Assembly (NCBI RefSeq): GCF_013385635.1
Contig: NZ_JACAPR010000016.1
Span: 1 to 64,000, forward strand
Direction: 5' to 3'
Origin: Pseudomonas gingeri
GTDB taxonomy: Bacteria; Pseudomonadota; Gammaproteobacteria; Pseudomonadales; Pseudomonadaceae
Length of the DNA: 64,000 nt
The notes under the pieces are model-generated. The model ran no database searches. It was not told the DNA's origin and saw only the letters and a program-made list of their open reading frames with translations. Of the stretch, positions 44,165-52,296 are shown in pieces. The position numbers and the translations under genes were made by a program. Each line of letters begins with the position of its first letter. Position 1 is the first letter of the stretch.

Positions 44165-44250
44165 CAGGAGCCGGCTTGCTGGCGATCCAGGCGACGCGGT
44201 TTGACAGAAAACCGCACCGCTGCCATCGCCAGCAAGCCGGCTCCTACAAG
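44165..44250. repeat. inverted pair of REP elements (GCTGGC variant)
   Basis: AGGAGCCGGCTTGCTGGCGA (from 44166) and TCGCCAGCAAGCCGGCTCCT (44227-44246) form a doublet flanking about 40 bases. Both arms share the compensatory C-to-T/G-to-A change relative to the usual GCCGGC core, so the palindrome is kept. It lies between convergent uraA and hemH. Confidence 0.8.
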
Positions 44251-44277
44251 GTTCAGCAGGGTTTCCACGATTTGCCT

Positions 44278-45303
44278 CTACAGGGCCAGCGGCGCCCGCT
44301 CACAGAGCGTATTCAACGCCGCCGCCCACTGCGGTTCATCGTTCAGGCACGGCACCAGCACCAACGCCTCGCCCCCCGCCGCGATAAACTGCTCGCGTCC
44401 GCGATCGCCGATCTCCTCCAGCGTCTCGATGCAATCGGCGACAAATGCCGGGCACATCACCAGGATCTTCTTCACCCCGGACTTGGCCAGCTCGTCCAGA
44501 CGTGCCTCGGTGTAGGGTTCGATCCACTTCGCACGACCCAACCGCGACTGGAACGATACCGACCACTGCCCTTCGGCCAGCCCCATGCGCTCGGCAAACG
44601 CCGCCGCTGTGCGCAGGCACTGGGCGCGGTAGCAGGTCGCGAGCACTTGCGGCGAGGCGTTCCTGCAGCAATCGGCGTCCTTGAAACAATGACTGCCGGT
44701 GGGGTCGAGCTTGGTCAGGTGGCGCTCCGGCAAACCATGAAAGCTCAGCAGCAAGTGATCGAAGCCCTGCTGCAGATGCGGCCGTGCGCTCGCCACCAGC
44801 GCATCGAGGTACTCCGGCTGGTCGTAGAACGGTTGCAGGATGGAAAACTGCACATCGAGCCTGCGCTCGCGCACCACCCGCCGGGCCTCTTCGATCACGG
44901 TGGTCACCGTGCTGTCGGCAAACTGCGGATACAGCGGTGCCAGGGTCACCTTGCGGATGCCCTGGCCGGCCAGCCGGGTCAGCACCGTCTCGATCGACGG
45001 CTCGCCATAACGCATGGCCAGCTCCACCGGCCCCTGACTCCACTGGGCGCTCATCTGCTGCTGCAGGCGCCGGCTCAGCACCACCAGCGGCGAGCCCTCG
45101 TCCCACCAGATCGAGGCATAGGCATGGGCCGACTGCTCGGGACGCTTGATCAGGATCAGCGACACCAGCAAGCGCCGGATCGGCCACGGCAAGTCGATCA
45201 CATACGGATCCATCAGAAACTGATTGAGGTAACTGCGCACGTCCGCAACCGAAGTGGAAGCCGGCGAACCCAGGTTGACCAGTAGCAGCGCGTGATCGGT
45301 CAT
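44278..45303 (-). CDS. hemH: ferrochelatase
   Basis: 341 residues from MTDHALLLVNLGSP; longer in-frame starts overlap the epimerase gene. It inserts Fe2+ into protoporphyrin IX. Active-site marks are LLLSFHGLPERHL (catalytic His) and the Glu-bearing YTEARLDELAKSGVKKILVMCPAFVADCIETLEEI. 13 bases after the epimerase gene. Linkage of hemH with photolyase genes is common in pseudomonads; porphyrins are photosensitisers. Confidence 0.95.
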   Translation of the reverse strand: MTDHALLLVNLGSPASTSVADVRSYLNQFLMDPYVIDLPWPIRRLLVSLILIKRPEQSAHAYASIWWDEGSPLVVLSRRLQQQMSAQWSQGPVELAMRYGEPSIETVLTRLAGQGIRKVTLAPLYPQFADSTVTTVIEEARRVVRERRLDVQFSILQPFYDQPEYLDALVASARPHLQQGFDHLLLSFHGLPERHLTKLDPTGSHCFKDADCCRNASPQVLATCYRAQCLRTAAAFAERMGLAEGQWSVSFQSRLGRAKWIEPYTEARLDELAKSGVKKILVMCPAFVADCIETLEEIGDRGREQFIAAGGEALVLVPCLNDEPQWAAALNTLCERAPLAL

Positions 45304-45316
45304 GCAATGTCCTATG

Positions 45317-46219
45317 TCAGAGGCGACCCGACAGATCGTCGAGGGCCGCGGGCAGATCGGTAAACTGAAATACAAAGCCCGCCGCCAACAGGCGATGGGG
45401 CACCGCGCGCTGGCCGCCGAGCAGCAACAGCGACAACTCGCCCAGGCCAACCCGCAACGCCAGGGCCGGCATCGGGATCACCGCCGGGCGATGCAGCACC
45501 TCGCCCAGGGCCTTGGCGAACGCACGGTTGCGTACCGGTTTCGGGGCACAGGCATTATAAGGACCGCTGGCGTCGTCGCGGTGCAGAAGAAAATCAATCA
45601 GGGCGATTTGATCCTGCACATGAATCCACGGCATCCATTGCCGACCATTGCCGATAGGCCCGCCCAGGCAGAGTTTGAACGGCAGCAGCAGGCGCGACAA
45701 AAAGCCGCCCTCGGCAGCCAGCACCAGGCCGGTTCGTACCAGCACCACACGGATACCCAGGGACTGCGCGCGTTGCGCGGTTTCCTCCCAGGCGATGCAC
45801 AACTGGCTGGCGAAATCCTCACTGACCGGCGGCGAATCCTCCGTCAATTCACGTTCGCCGCCATCGCCATACCAGCCCACCGCCGAGCCGGAGATCAGCA
45901 CCGCCGGGCGTTGCTCACGCCCCTCGAGCCAGGCCAGCAGGGTTTCGGTCAGCTGGATCCGGCTGCTCCACAGCAACGCCTTGCGCCTGTGGGTCCAGGG
46001 GCGGTCGGCAATCGGTGCACCGGCCAGGTTGATCACCGCATCCAACGGCTCACCAGCCAGGTCTTCCAGATGGCGCACGCCACGTACCTGCGACCCGCAC
46101 AGACGGGCCACTTCGTCGGGCCGACGGCTCCAGACCGTCAAGCGGTGTCCTTGTGCCGACCAGTGCTTGCACAACTGGCGCCCGATCAAACCAGTACCGC
46201 CTGTCAGCAATATGTGCAT
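45317..46219 (-). CDS. TIGR01777-type epimerase (SDR39U1/YfcH family)
   Basis: 300 residues. An extended SDR with N-terminal Rossmann motif LTGGTGLIGRQL (4-15), VINLAGAPIADRPW, then a C-terminal DUF1731-like part. The reaction is unknown for the family. GAGG lies eight bases before the ATG. It heads a leftward pair with hemH and diverges from the renalase gene, sharing the intergenic region that contains the LitR-like site. Confidence 0.88.
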   Translation of the reverse strand: MHILLTGGTGLIGRQLCKHWSAQGHRLTVWSRRPDEVARLCGSQVRGVRHLEDLAGEPLDAVINLAGAPIADRPWTHRRKALLWSSRIQLTETLLAWLEGREQRPAVLISGSAVGWYGDGGERELTEDSPPVSEDFASQLCIAWEETAQRAQSLGIRVVLVRTGLVLAAEGGFLSRLLLPFKLCLGGPIGNGRQWMPWIHVQDQIALIDFLLHRDDASGPYNACAPKPVRNRAFAKALGEVLHRPAVIPMPALALRVGLGELSLLLLGGQRAVPHRLLAAGFVFQFTDLPAALDDLSGRL

Positions 46220-46344
46220 GAAAGCGTCCTCGCGTAACGTTTTGTCGGGAGCGTTAGTCTATTTTTATAAACAGGGCTCTTTTCTTCTCGACAGAATATG
46301 TGTTTAACAATAGGACAGCTTCAGACGACAGGAAGGTCGCAACT

Positions 46345-46390
46345 TATACCTAAAATCAAGATTGTACAGGTTTTACCGACGGCGTAGTCT
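46345..46390 (+). promoter_or_regulatory. LitR-like operator and promoter before the renalase gene
   Basis: TATACC (46345-46350), 12 bases, then TGTACA (46363-46368): one mismatch to the T(G/A)TACA-N12-TGTACA form seen twice at 47631-47704. A possible promoter overlaps it: TTGTAC (46362-46367), a 17-base spacer and TAGTCT (46385-46390). The -10 is weak. The start codon follows 24 bases later. Confidence 0.55.
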
Positions 46391-46414
46391 GTGCAGACAG
46401 GTAACGAGGCCCCT

Positions 46415-47401
46415 ATGACTGTACCTATCGCAATAATTGGTGCCGGTATCGCCGGACTCTCAGCCGCCCGCGCCTTGCAGGATGCCGGGCACGCCATCGA
46501 ACTGTTCGATAAAAGCCGCGGCAGCGGCGGACGCATGTCGAGCAAACGCAGCGACGCCGGATCGCTGGACCTGGGCGCACAGTACTTCACCGCCCGCGAC
46601 CGGCGTTTCGTCAACGAAGTGCAACGCTGGCAGAGCCAGGGCTGGGTCGCCGAATGGGACCCGACGCTCTACACCTGGCAGAACGGCCAGTTGAATCTGT
46701 CGCCGGACGAGCAGACCCGCTGGGTCGGCGCCCCGCGCATGAGCGCCATCACCCGCGGCCTGCTGGGGGACCTGCAAACCCATTTCAGTTGCCGCATCAC
46801 CGAAGTGTTCCGCGGCAAACAGCACTGGCACCTGCAGGACGCCGAAGGTTTCACCCACGGCCCGTTCAGCCACGTCATCATCGCCACGCCGGCGCCCCAG
46901 GCCACCGCCTTGCTCGCCGCCGCGCCGAAACTCGCCGGGGCCGCCGCCGGGGTACAGATGGAGCCGACCTGGGCCATTGCCCTGGCATTCGAGACCCCGC
47001 TGGATACACCGATGGAAGGCTGCTTCGTACAGGACAGCCCGCTCGACTGGCTGGCCCGCAACCGCAGCAAACCGGGACGCGACGACAAGCTCGACACTTG
47101 GGTCCTGCATGCCACCAGCAGTTGGAGCAAACAGCACCTGGACCTGTCCAGGGAAGCCGTGATCGAACACCTGCACGGGGCATTCGCCGAACTGCTGCAC
47201 ATCACCATGCCCGCCCCGACCTTCACCCTCGCCCATCGCTGGCTCTACGCCCGCCCGGCCGGTGCGCGCGAATGGGGTGCCCTGGCCGATGCCGACCTGG
47301 GCCTGTACGTGTGTGGCGACTGGTGCCTGTCCGGTCGTGTCGAAGGCGCCTGGCTCAGCGGCCAGGAAGCCGCCCGCCGGCTGCTGGAACACCTGGCGTG
47401 A
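46415..47401 (+). CDS. bacterial renalase-type FAD oxidase of dihydro-NAD(P) isomers
   Basis: 328 residues from MTVPIAIIGAGIAGLSAAR. Dinucleotide motif GAGIAGLSAARAL (9-21), then FDKSRGSGGRMSSKRSD, and the C-terminal FAD segment GDWCLSGRVEGAWLSGQEAARRLLEHL. From memory it is very similar throughout to the structurally studied renalase of P. savastanoi pv. phaseolicola, which oxidises toxic 2- and 6-dihydro-NAD(P) back to NAD(P)+ with O2. It is translationally coupled (GTGA) to the following small gene. Confidence 0.88.
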   Translation: MTVPIAIIGAGIAGLSAARALQDAGHAIELFDKSRGSGGRMSSKRSDAGSLDLGAQYFTARDRRFVNEVQRWQSQGWVAEWDPTLYTWQNGQLNLSPDEQTRWVGAPRMSAITRGLLGDLQTHFSCRITEVFRGKQHWHLQDAEGFTHGPFSHVIIATPAPQATALLAAAPKLAGAAAGVQMEPTWAIALAFETPLDTPMEGCFVQDSPLDWLARNRSKPGRDDKLDTWVLHATSSWSKQHLDLSREAVIEHLHGAFAELLHITMPAPTFTLAHRWLYARPAGAREWGALADADLGLYVCGDWCLSGRVEGAWLSGQEAARRLLEHLA

Positions 47402-47613
47402 ATCGGATCAATCCACGCAAGCTGCTGCTGTCGAAGTGGACAGCAGCCCGCCCGCAAAACCGTGAAAAACATTTCCTGGTCACCGAATTGTTCTGCGATG
47501 AGATCGGCACGGTACTGGAACTCGAACTGCAAGCGGTGCTGACCCGACGCAATCAACGCGTCGCCTGGCAGACCCTGCAGGACGCCGCCAGCTGGCGGAT
47601 GGGCTGGAAATAG
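47398..47613 (+). CDS. small Trp-rich conserved protein (TIGR02450 family)
   Basis: 71 residues from a GTG overlapping the renalase TGA. The start NRINPRKLLLSKWTA and KHFLVTELFCDE match the short TIGR02450 family, with two or three conserved tryptophans including the C-terminal SWRMGWK. The function is unknown. The coupling suggests it works with, or is co-induced with, the renalase. Confidence 0.82.
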   Translation: MNRINPRKLLLSKWTAARPQNREKHFLVTELFCDEIGTVLELELQAVLTRRNQRVAWQTLQDAASWRMGWK

Positions 47614-47630
47614 CTGCCCCAAGGAAAACC

Positions 47631-47704
47631 TGTACAAAAAAATTGACTTGTACAATACAGAACCTATGATGAAATTTAGTTGTACACGCCAACCAGCTTG
47701 TACA
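47631..47704 (+). promoter_or_regulatory. double LitR-type operator and sigma-70 promoter of the photolyase operon
   Basis: Two exact TGTACA-N12-TGTACA elements: 47631-47636/47649-47654 and 47681-47686/47699-47704, 50 bases apart. The first straddles the -35 box TTGACT (47643-47648). After 16 bases comes the -10 TATGAT (47665-47670), and the second operator lies just past the expected start point. This geometry suits repression. The pattern agrees with the site I recall for class II LitR regulators of P. putida. Confidence 0.8.
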
Positions 47705-47726
47705 AATAAATCTCCGAGGTTCGCCC

Positions 47727-48695
47727 ATGTCCCTGCCCACCACAACTCTGCGCAAACCGAAGATCGCCATCAGTGCCTGCCTGATGGGCGCCGAGGTGCG
47801 CTACAACGGTGGGCACAAGGAGTCGCGACTGTGCAGCCGCTCCCTCAACGAGTATTTCGATTTCCTGCCGGTCTGCCCGGAAGTCGCGATCGGCCTGGGC
47901 ACACCCCGCGAACCGATTCGCCTGGTGGGTGATCCGCAGCGCCCCAAGGCCGTCGGCACGGTTCATCCCGACAACGACGTGACCGAGGCGCTGGCCGACT
48001 ACGGCACGCGGATGGCGGGCGAGCTCACGGATATCTGCGGCTATATCTTCATGCAGAAATCGCCGTCCTGCGGGCTGGAGCGGGTCAAGGTATACCAGGA
48101 TCGCGGCCGCCCCGCCGAACACGCCGGCCGCGGCATATTCGCCCAGGTCTTCTGCGCCCGGCACCCCGACCTGCCGGTGGAAGAAGAAGGCCGTCTGAAC
48201 GATCCGGTGTTGCGGGAAAACTTCCTGACCCGGGTCTTCGCCTATGCCGCCTGGCAGGAGCTGTGCGCCAGCGGCCTGAGTCGCCGTGGCCTGACCGACT
48301 TCCACTCGCGCTACAAGTACCTGCTGATGGCGCACAACCCGTTGCAGTACAAGGTCCTCGGCCATCTGCTGGGCAGCATGGGCAAGTCGGATCCGAACGA
48401 GATCGGCCCGCGCTACTTCAGCGAACTGATGGCCGCGCTGAAGAAATGCGCGACCCGCCGTACCCATACCAATGTCCTGCAACACCTCAGCGGCTACCTG
48501 AAGCAATCCCTCAGCGCCGCGGACAAGCAGGAAATGCAACAGCTCATCGGCCAGTACCGCCTCGGCATCATCCCGCTGGTGGTGCCGCTGACCCTGCTCA
48601 AGCACCACTTCCGCCAATACCCCGATCCCTACGTGGCCCTGCAGGTCTACCTGCAACCCCACCCGGAAAACCTCAGCCTGCGGAACGCGATCTGA
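47727..48695 (+). CDS. TudS-like (DUF523) and YbgA (DUF1722) fusion protein
   Basis: 322 residues. The N-terminal DUF523 domain (about 10-160) has the three cysteines expected to hold a [4Fe-4S] cluster: Cys18 (ISACLMG), Cys50 (PVCPEV) and Cys115 (SPSCGL). Relatives (TudS) desulfurate thiouracil. The C-terminal DUF1722/YbgA domain (about 195-310) has unknown function. GAGG lies seven bases before the ATG. It is the first gene of the putative light operon; YbgA next to photolyase is also seen in E. coli (ybgA-phr). Confidence 0.88.
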   Translation: MSLPTTTLRKPKIAISACLMGAEVRYNGGHKESRLCSRSLNEYFDFLPVCPEVAIGLGTPREPIRLVGDPQRPKAVGTVHPDNDVTEALADYGTRMAGELTDICGYIFMQKSPSCGLERVKVYQDRGRPAEHAGRGIFAQVFCARHPDLPVEEEGRLNDPVLRENFLTRVFAYAAWQELCASGLSRRGLTDFHSRYKYLLMAHNPLQYKVLGHLLGSMGKSDPNEIGPRYFSELMAALKKCATRRTHTNVLQHLSGYLKQSLSAADKQEMQQLIGQYRLGIIPLVVPLTLLKHHFRQYPDPYVALQVYLQPHPENLSLRNAI

Positions 48696-48697
48696 CC

Positions 48698-49627
48698 ATG
48701 TCCATTGCCGAAGACGACGAAGCCAATCCCGACTATGCCGGCGCACTGGCCGCCGGCTGGCTGCCGATCCGCGAAGTGGCCCGGCAGACCGGCGTCAATG
48801 CCGTCACCTTGCGGGCCTGGGAGCGGCGCTACGGGCTGATCGTGCCGCACCGCACGCCCAAGGGCCATCGGCTGTTTTGTGCCGAACACGTGCAACGCAT
48901 CCAGGCGATCCTCACCTGGTTGAATCGCGGCGTGGCCGTGCGCCAGGTCAAGCAGTTGCTCGACGCCCCGCAGCCGCTCGCCGAAGCCCCGGAAAACGAC
49001 TGGCACCGCCTGCACCACAATCTGGTGCGGGCCATCACCCGACTGGATGAACGCCAGGTCGATGAAAGCTTCAACCAGGCGATGTCGCTGTACCCGCCCC
49101 GCACGGTCTGCGAGCAGTTGCTGATCCCGCTGCTGGCGGAACTCGAACAACGCTGGCAGAGCCAGTTCGGCGGGCAGATGGAGCGGGCCTTCTTCTACTC
49201 CTGGTTGCGCAGCAAGCTCGGCGCGCGGATCTATCACAACAATCGCCAGCTCAAGGGCGCGCCACTGCTGCTGGTCAACCAGTCGGACCTGCCACTGGAA
49301 CCGCAGCTGTGGTTGACCGCCTGGCTGGCCAGCAGCGCCGACTGCCCGGTGGAGGTCTTCGACTGGCCGCTGCCGCCCGGCGAACTGGCCCTGGCCGTCG
49401 AGCACCTGAAGGCCCGGGCCGTGGTCCTGTATTCCAGCAAGGCGTTGAACCTGACCGGCCTGCCCCGGCTGCTCAGCGGTATCGGTCGCCCCAAGCTGAT
49501 CGCCGGTGCCGCGGTGTGCATCCACTTTGCCGAACTGTCCGTATATAGCGACGAGAACCCTGATGTGAGCCTGGCCGAAGACCCGTTATCAGCCCACCAG
49601 GGCCTGACCCGGCTCGGACTGCTCTAG
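48698..49627 (+). CDS. MerR-family regulator, LitR/CarH-like without a clear cobalamin motif
   Basis: 309 residues. The MerR winged-helix domain (about 20-90) has WLPIREVARQTGVNAVTLRAWERRYGL and RTPKGHRLF. The helical middle and Rossmann-like C-terminus follow the LitR/CarH plan. CarH binds B12 through W-x9-EH and ExDxHxxG. Here the first is degenerate (Trp153...Glu162-Arg163) and the second absent. This fits class II LitR proteins, thought to depend on a partner LOV photosensor. It lies two bases after the TudS gene and is presumably autoregulated through the TGTACA sites. Confidence 0.85.
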   Translation: MSIAEDDEANPDYAGALAAGWLPIREVARQTGVNAVTLRAWERRYGLIVPHRTPKGHRLFCAEHVQRIQAILTWLNRGVAVRQVKQLLDAPQPLAEAPENDWHRLHHNLVRAITRLDERQVDESFNQAMSLYPPRTVCEQLLIPLLAELEQRWQSQFGGQMERAFFYSWLRSKLGARIYHNNRQLKGAPLLLVNQSDLPLEPQLWLTAWLASSADCPVEVFDWPLPPGELALAVEHLKARAVVLYSSKALNLTGLPRLLSGIGRPKLIAGAAVCIHFAELSVYSDENPDVSLAEDPLSAHQGLTRLGLL

Positions 49628-49656
49628 TGCTCTCGCCCATGGCCCAAGGAATGACT

Positions 49657-51102
49657 ATGCAATTGTTCTGGCTGCGCACCGACTTGCGCCTGCATGACAA
49701 CACCGCCCTGACCGCCGCTGCCCGGCGCGGCCCCACGGCGGCGGTGTACCTGCTGACACCCGCCCAGTGGCAAGCCCACGACGATGCCCCGTGCAAGATC
49801 GACTTCTGGCTGCGCAACCTGCGCGAACTGAGCCAGGCCCTGGCCGCCCTCCATATCCCCTTGCTGATCCGCCATGCCGATACCTGGGACCAGGTCCCCG
49901 CGGTCCTGCTCGAGTTGTGCCAGGACCTGCGAATCGAAGCCCTGCATCTCAACGAAGAATATGGCGTACACGAAACCCGTCGCGACCAGGCCGTGGCCAA
50001 GGCCGTCGAAGCCCACGGCATCGGCTTTCACAGCTATCTGGACCAACTGTTCTTCAAGCCCGGTAGTGTACTGACCCGCACCGACAGCTACTTCCAGGTC
50101 TTCAGCCAGTTTCGCAAGGTCTGCTACAGCCGCCTGCACGGCGCGCTGCCGGCCATGGTCGAAGCACCCAGGGCGCAGTTGCCGCTGAGCCTGGGCAGTG
50201 ACCCGATTCCCGCTGAAATCGCCGGTTTTCCAACACCGCCCCAGGCCCTGCGTGACCTCTGGCCCGCAGGAGAAGCCGAAGCCCGGCGGCGCCTGGACAG
50301 CTTTGCCGACCAGCAGATCGACTATTATCAGAGTGAACGGGATTTCCCGGCCAAACCCGGCACCAGCCAACTGTCCGCCTACCTCGCCGCCGGCGTGGTC
50401 TCTCCGCGCCAGTGCCTGCACGCCGCACTGCAGAACAACCAGGGCGAATTCGACAGCGGCAATATCGGCGCCGTCACCTGGATCAACGAGCTGCTCTGGC
50501 GCGAGTTCTACAAACATATCCTGGTGGGCTATCCACGGGTTTCGCGGCACCGGGCATTCCGCCCGGAAACCGAAGCCGTGGCCTGGCGCGATGCCCCACA
50601 GGAGCTGGCGGCCTGGCAGGAGGCCCGCACCGGCCTGCCGATCATCGACGCGGCCATGCGCCAACTGCTCGACACCGGCTGGATGCACAACCGCCTGCGC
50701 ATGGTCGTGGCGATGTTCCTGACCAAGAACCTGCTGATCGACTGGCGCGAAGGCGAGCGCTTCTTCATGCGCCACCTGATCGACGGCGACCTGGCGGCCA
50801 ACAACGGCGGCTGGCAGTGGAGTTCGTCCACCGGCACCGACTCGGCGCCCTACTTCCGCATCTTCAACCCGATCAGCCAGTCGGAGAAATTCGACAGCGA
50901 AGGCCTGTTCATCAAGCACTGGCTGCCGCAACTGGCGGGGCTGAACAAGAAGGAGGTGCACAACCCGGCAGCCCTTGGCGACCTGTTCGGCGTCGCCGAC
51001 TATCCACGGCCGATCGTCGACCTGGGAAAAAGCCGCGAACGCGCCCTGGCCGCTTTCAGAAACCTGCCGTCGCGGCTGGATGCCGGAGGCGTGCATGAGT
51101 GA
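49657..51102 (+). CDS. phrB: deoxyribodipyrimidine photolyase (CPD class I)
   Basis: 481 residues. AAGGA six bases before MQLFWLRTDLRLHDN selects this ATG over those at 49627 and 49651. The N-terminal antenna domain (about 1-135) and C-terminal FAD domain carry YQSERDFPAKPGTSQLSAYL, WINELLWREFYKHIL, DTGWMHNRLRMVVAMFLTK and NNGGWQWSSSTGTD. It splits UV-made cyclobutane pyrimidine dimers using blue light. The stop overlaps the next gene by eight bases. Confidence 0.96.
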   Translation: MQLFWLRTDLRLHDNTALTAAARRGPTAAVYLLTPAQWQAHDDAPCKIDFWLRNLRELSQALAALHIPLLIRHADTWDQVPAVLLELCQDLRIEALHLNEEYGVHETRRDQAVAKAVEAHGIGFHSYLDQLFFKPGSVLTRTDSYFQVFSQFRKVCYSRLHGALPAMVEAPRAQLPLSLGSDPIPAEIAGFPTPPQALRDLWPAGEAEARRRLDSFADQQIDYYQSERDFPAKPGTSQLSAYLAAGVVSPRQCLHAALQNNQGEFDSGNIGAVTWINELLWREFYKHILVGYPRVSRHRAFRPETEAVAWRDAPQELAAWQEARTGLPIIDAAMRQLLDTGWMHNRLRMVVAMFLTKNLLIDWREGERFFMRHLIDGDLAANNGGWQWSSSTGTDSAPYFRIFNPISQSEKFDSEGLFIKHWLPQLAGLNKKEVHNPAALGDLFGVADYPRPIVDLGKSRERALAAFRNLPSRLDAGGVHE

Positions 51103-51517
51103 CTTCCTGCACCACTTCGTCCAGCGCTTCAGTGCCCTGGACAAGAACAACCTGCACCTGCTCGACCAGTTGTACAGCACCGACGTGCTGTTTACCGACC
51201 CGTTGCACGAGGTCAGCGGCCTGGCGGACCTGCAGCGTTATTTCGCCGATATGTACAGCAACATCTGCGAGCTGAACTTCGATTTCCATGGGCTCGACCA
51301 GGTCCGCGAAGGCGAAGGCTATCTCCGCTGGAGCATGAACTATCGCCATCCCAGGCTGGCCAGGGGCAAGCCGATCCATGTCGAGGGTTGCTCCCATCTG
51401 CTGTGGATCCACAAGGTCTATCGCCACCGGGACTATTTCGATGCCGGGGCCCTGCTCTATGACCACCTGCCCTTGCTCGGACACGCCACCGCGTGGCTGA
51501 AAAGGAGAGTCGCATGA
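51095..51517 (+). CDS. NTF2-like / SnoaL-fold protein
   Basis: 140 residues from MSDFLHHFVQRFSALDKNNLHLLDQLYS. The pattern VLFTDPLHEVSGLADLQRYFADMY and the later beta-strands match the NTF2/SnoaL-like superfamily of small alpha+beta barrels, which include isomerases, cyclases and binding proteins. No catalytic residues can be assigned. Its ATG sits in an ATGAGTGA overlap with phrB and its stop overlaps the SDR start, so it is made within the operon. Confidence 0.83.
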   Translation: MSDFLHHFVQRFSALDKNNLHLLDQLYSTDVLFTDPLHEVSGLADLQRYFADMYSNICELNFDFHGLDQVREGEGYLRWSMNYRHPRLARGKPIHVEGCSHLLWIHKVYRHRDYFDAGALLYDHLPLLGHATAWLKRRVA

Positions 51518-52296
51518 GCCGCCCCCCCGCAAGGCGGATCTGGCTGACCGGCGCCAGCAGCGGGATAGGTGCCGCCATGGCCGAAGTGTTGCTCAAGAGC
51601 GGTGCCCAACTGGCCGTCAGCGCCCGCAATGTGCAAACGCTGGAAGCCCTCGACAGGCGCTATCCGGGCCAGGTGCTGCTGGTTCCCGGCGACCTGACCG
51701 ACAGCCGGCAGGTGCGCGAGATCGGCGAACGCATCAAGCAGGCCTGGGCCAATCTCGACACGGTGATTCTCAACGCTGGCACCTGTGAATATGTCGATGC
51801 CCAGGCGTTCGATGCCTCGATCGTCGAAAGGGTGGTGCGCACCAACCTGCTTGCCAGCAGCTACTGTATCGAGACCGCACTGCCCCTGCTCAGGGGCGGG
51901 AGCGAACCGCACCTGGTGGGTATCGCCAGCGCCGTGACCTTCCTGCCGCTGCCCCGCGCCGAAGCCTACGGGGCCTCGAAAGCCGGCATGCGCTACCTGT
52001 TCGAATCCCTGCGTATCGACCTGGCCCACGAGGGTATCGACGTCACCATCGTCAGCCCCGGTTTCGTCGACACACCGCTGACGCAGAAGAACGATTTCCC
52101 CATGCCCGTGAGCTGGCCGGCCGACAAGGCCGCCGACTACATCTGCGAGAGACTGCACAAACACCCGCTGGAAATCAGCTTCCCGGCGTTGTTCATGGCC
52201 GGGCTCTGGCCACTGTCGCGCCTGCCCAAGCGCCTGCAACTGGCGATCGGCAAGCGCATGGCGCGCAATGGCGGCAAGGACAAGGACCCCTCATGA
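51514..52296 (+). CDS. short-chain dehydrogenase/reductase
   Basis: 260 residues. Cofactor motif TGASSGIG (12-19), NAG, and the catalytic pair YxxxK in AYGASKAGM. The basic residue SARN after beta-2 suggests NADPH use. The C-terminus has hydrophobic helices (FPALFMAGLWPLSRLPKRL) that could touch membrane, as in lipid-active SDRs. ATGA overlaps on both sides. Confidence 0.88.
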   Translation: MSRPPARRIWLTGASSGIGAAMAEVLLKSGAQLAVSARNVQTLEALDRRYPGQVLLVPGDLTDSRQVREIGERIKQAWANLDTVILNAGTCEYVDAQAFDASIVERVVRTNLLASSYCIETALPLLRGGSEPHLVGIASAVTFLPLPRAEAYGASKAGMRYLFESLRIDLAHEGIDVTIVSPGFVDTPLTQKNDFPMPVSWPADKAADYICERLHKHPLEISFPALFMAGLWPLSRLPKRLQLAIGKRMARNGGKDKDPS

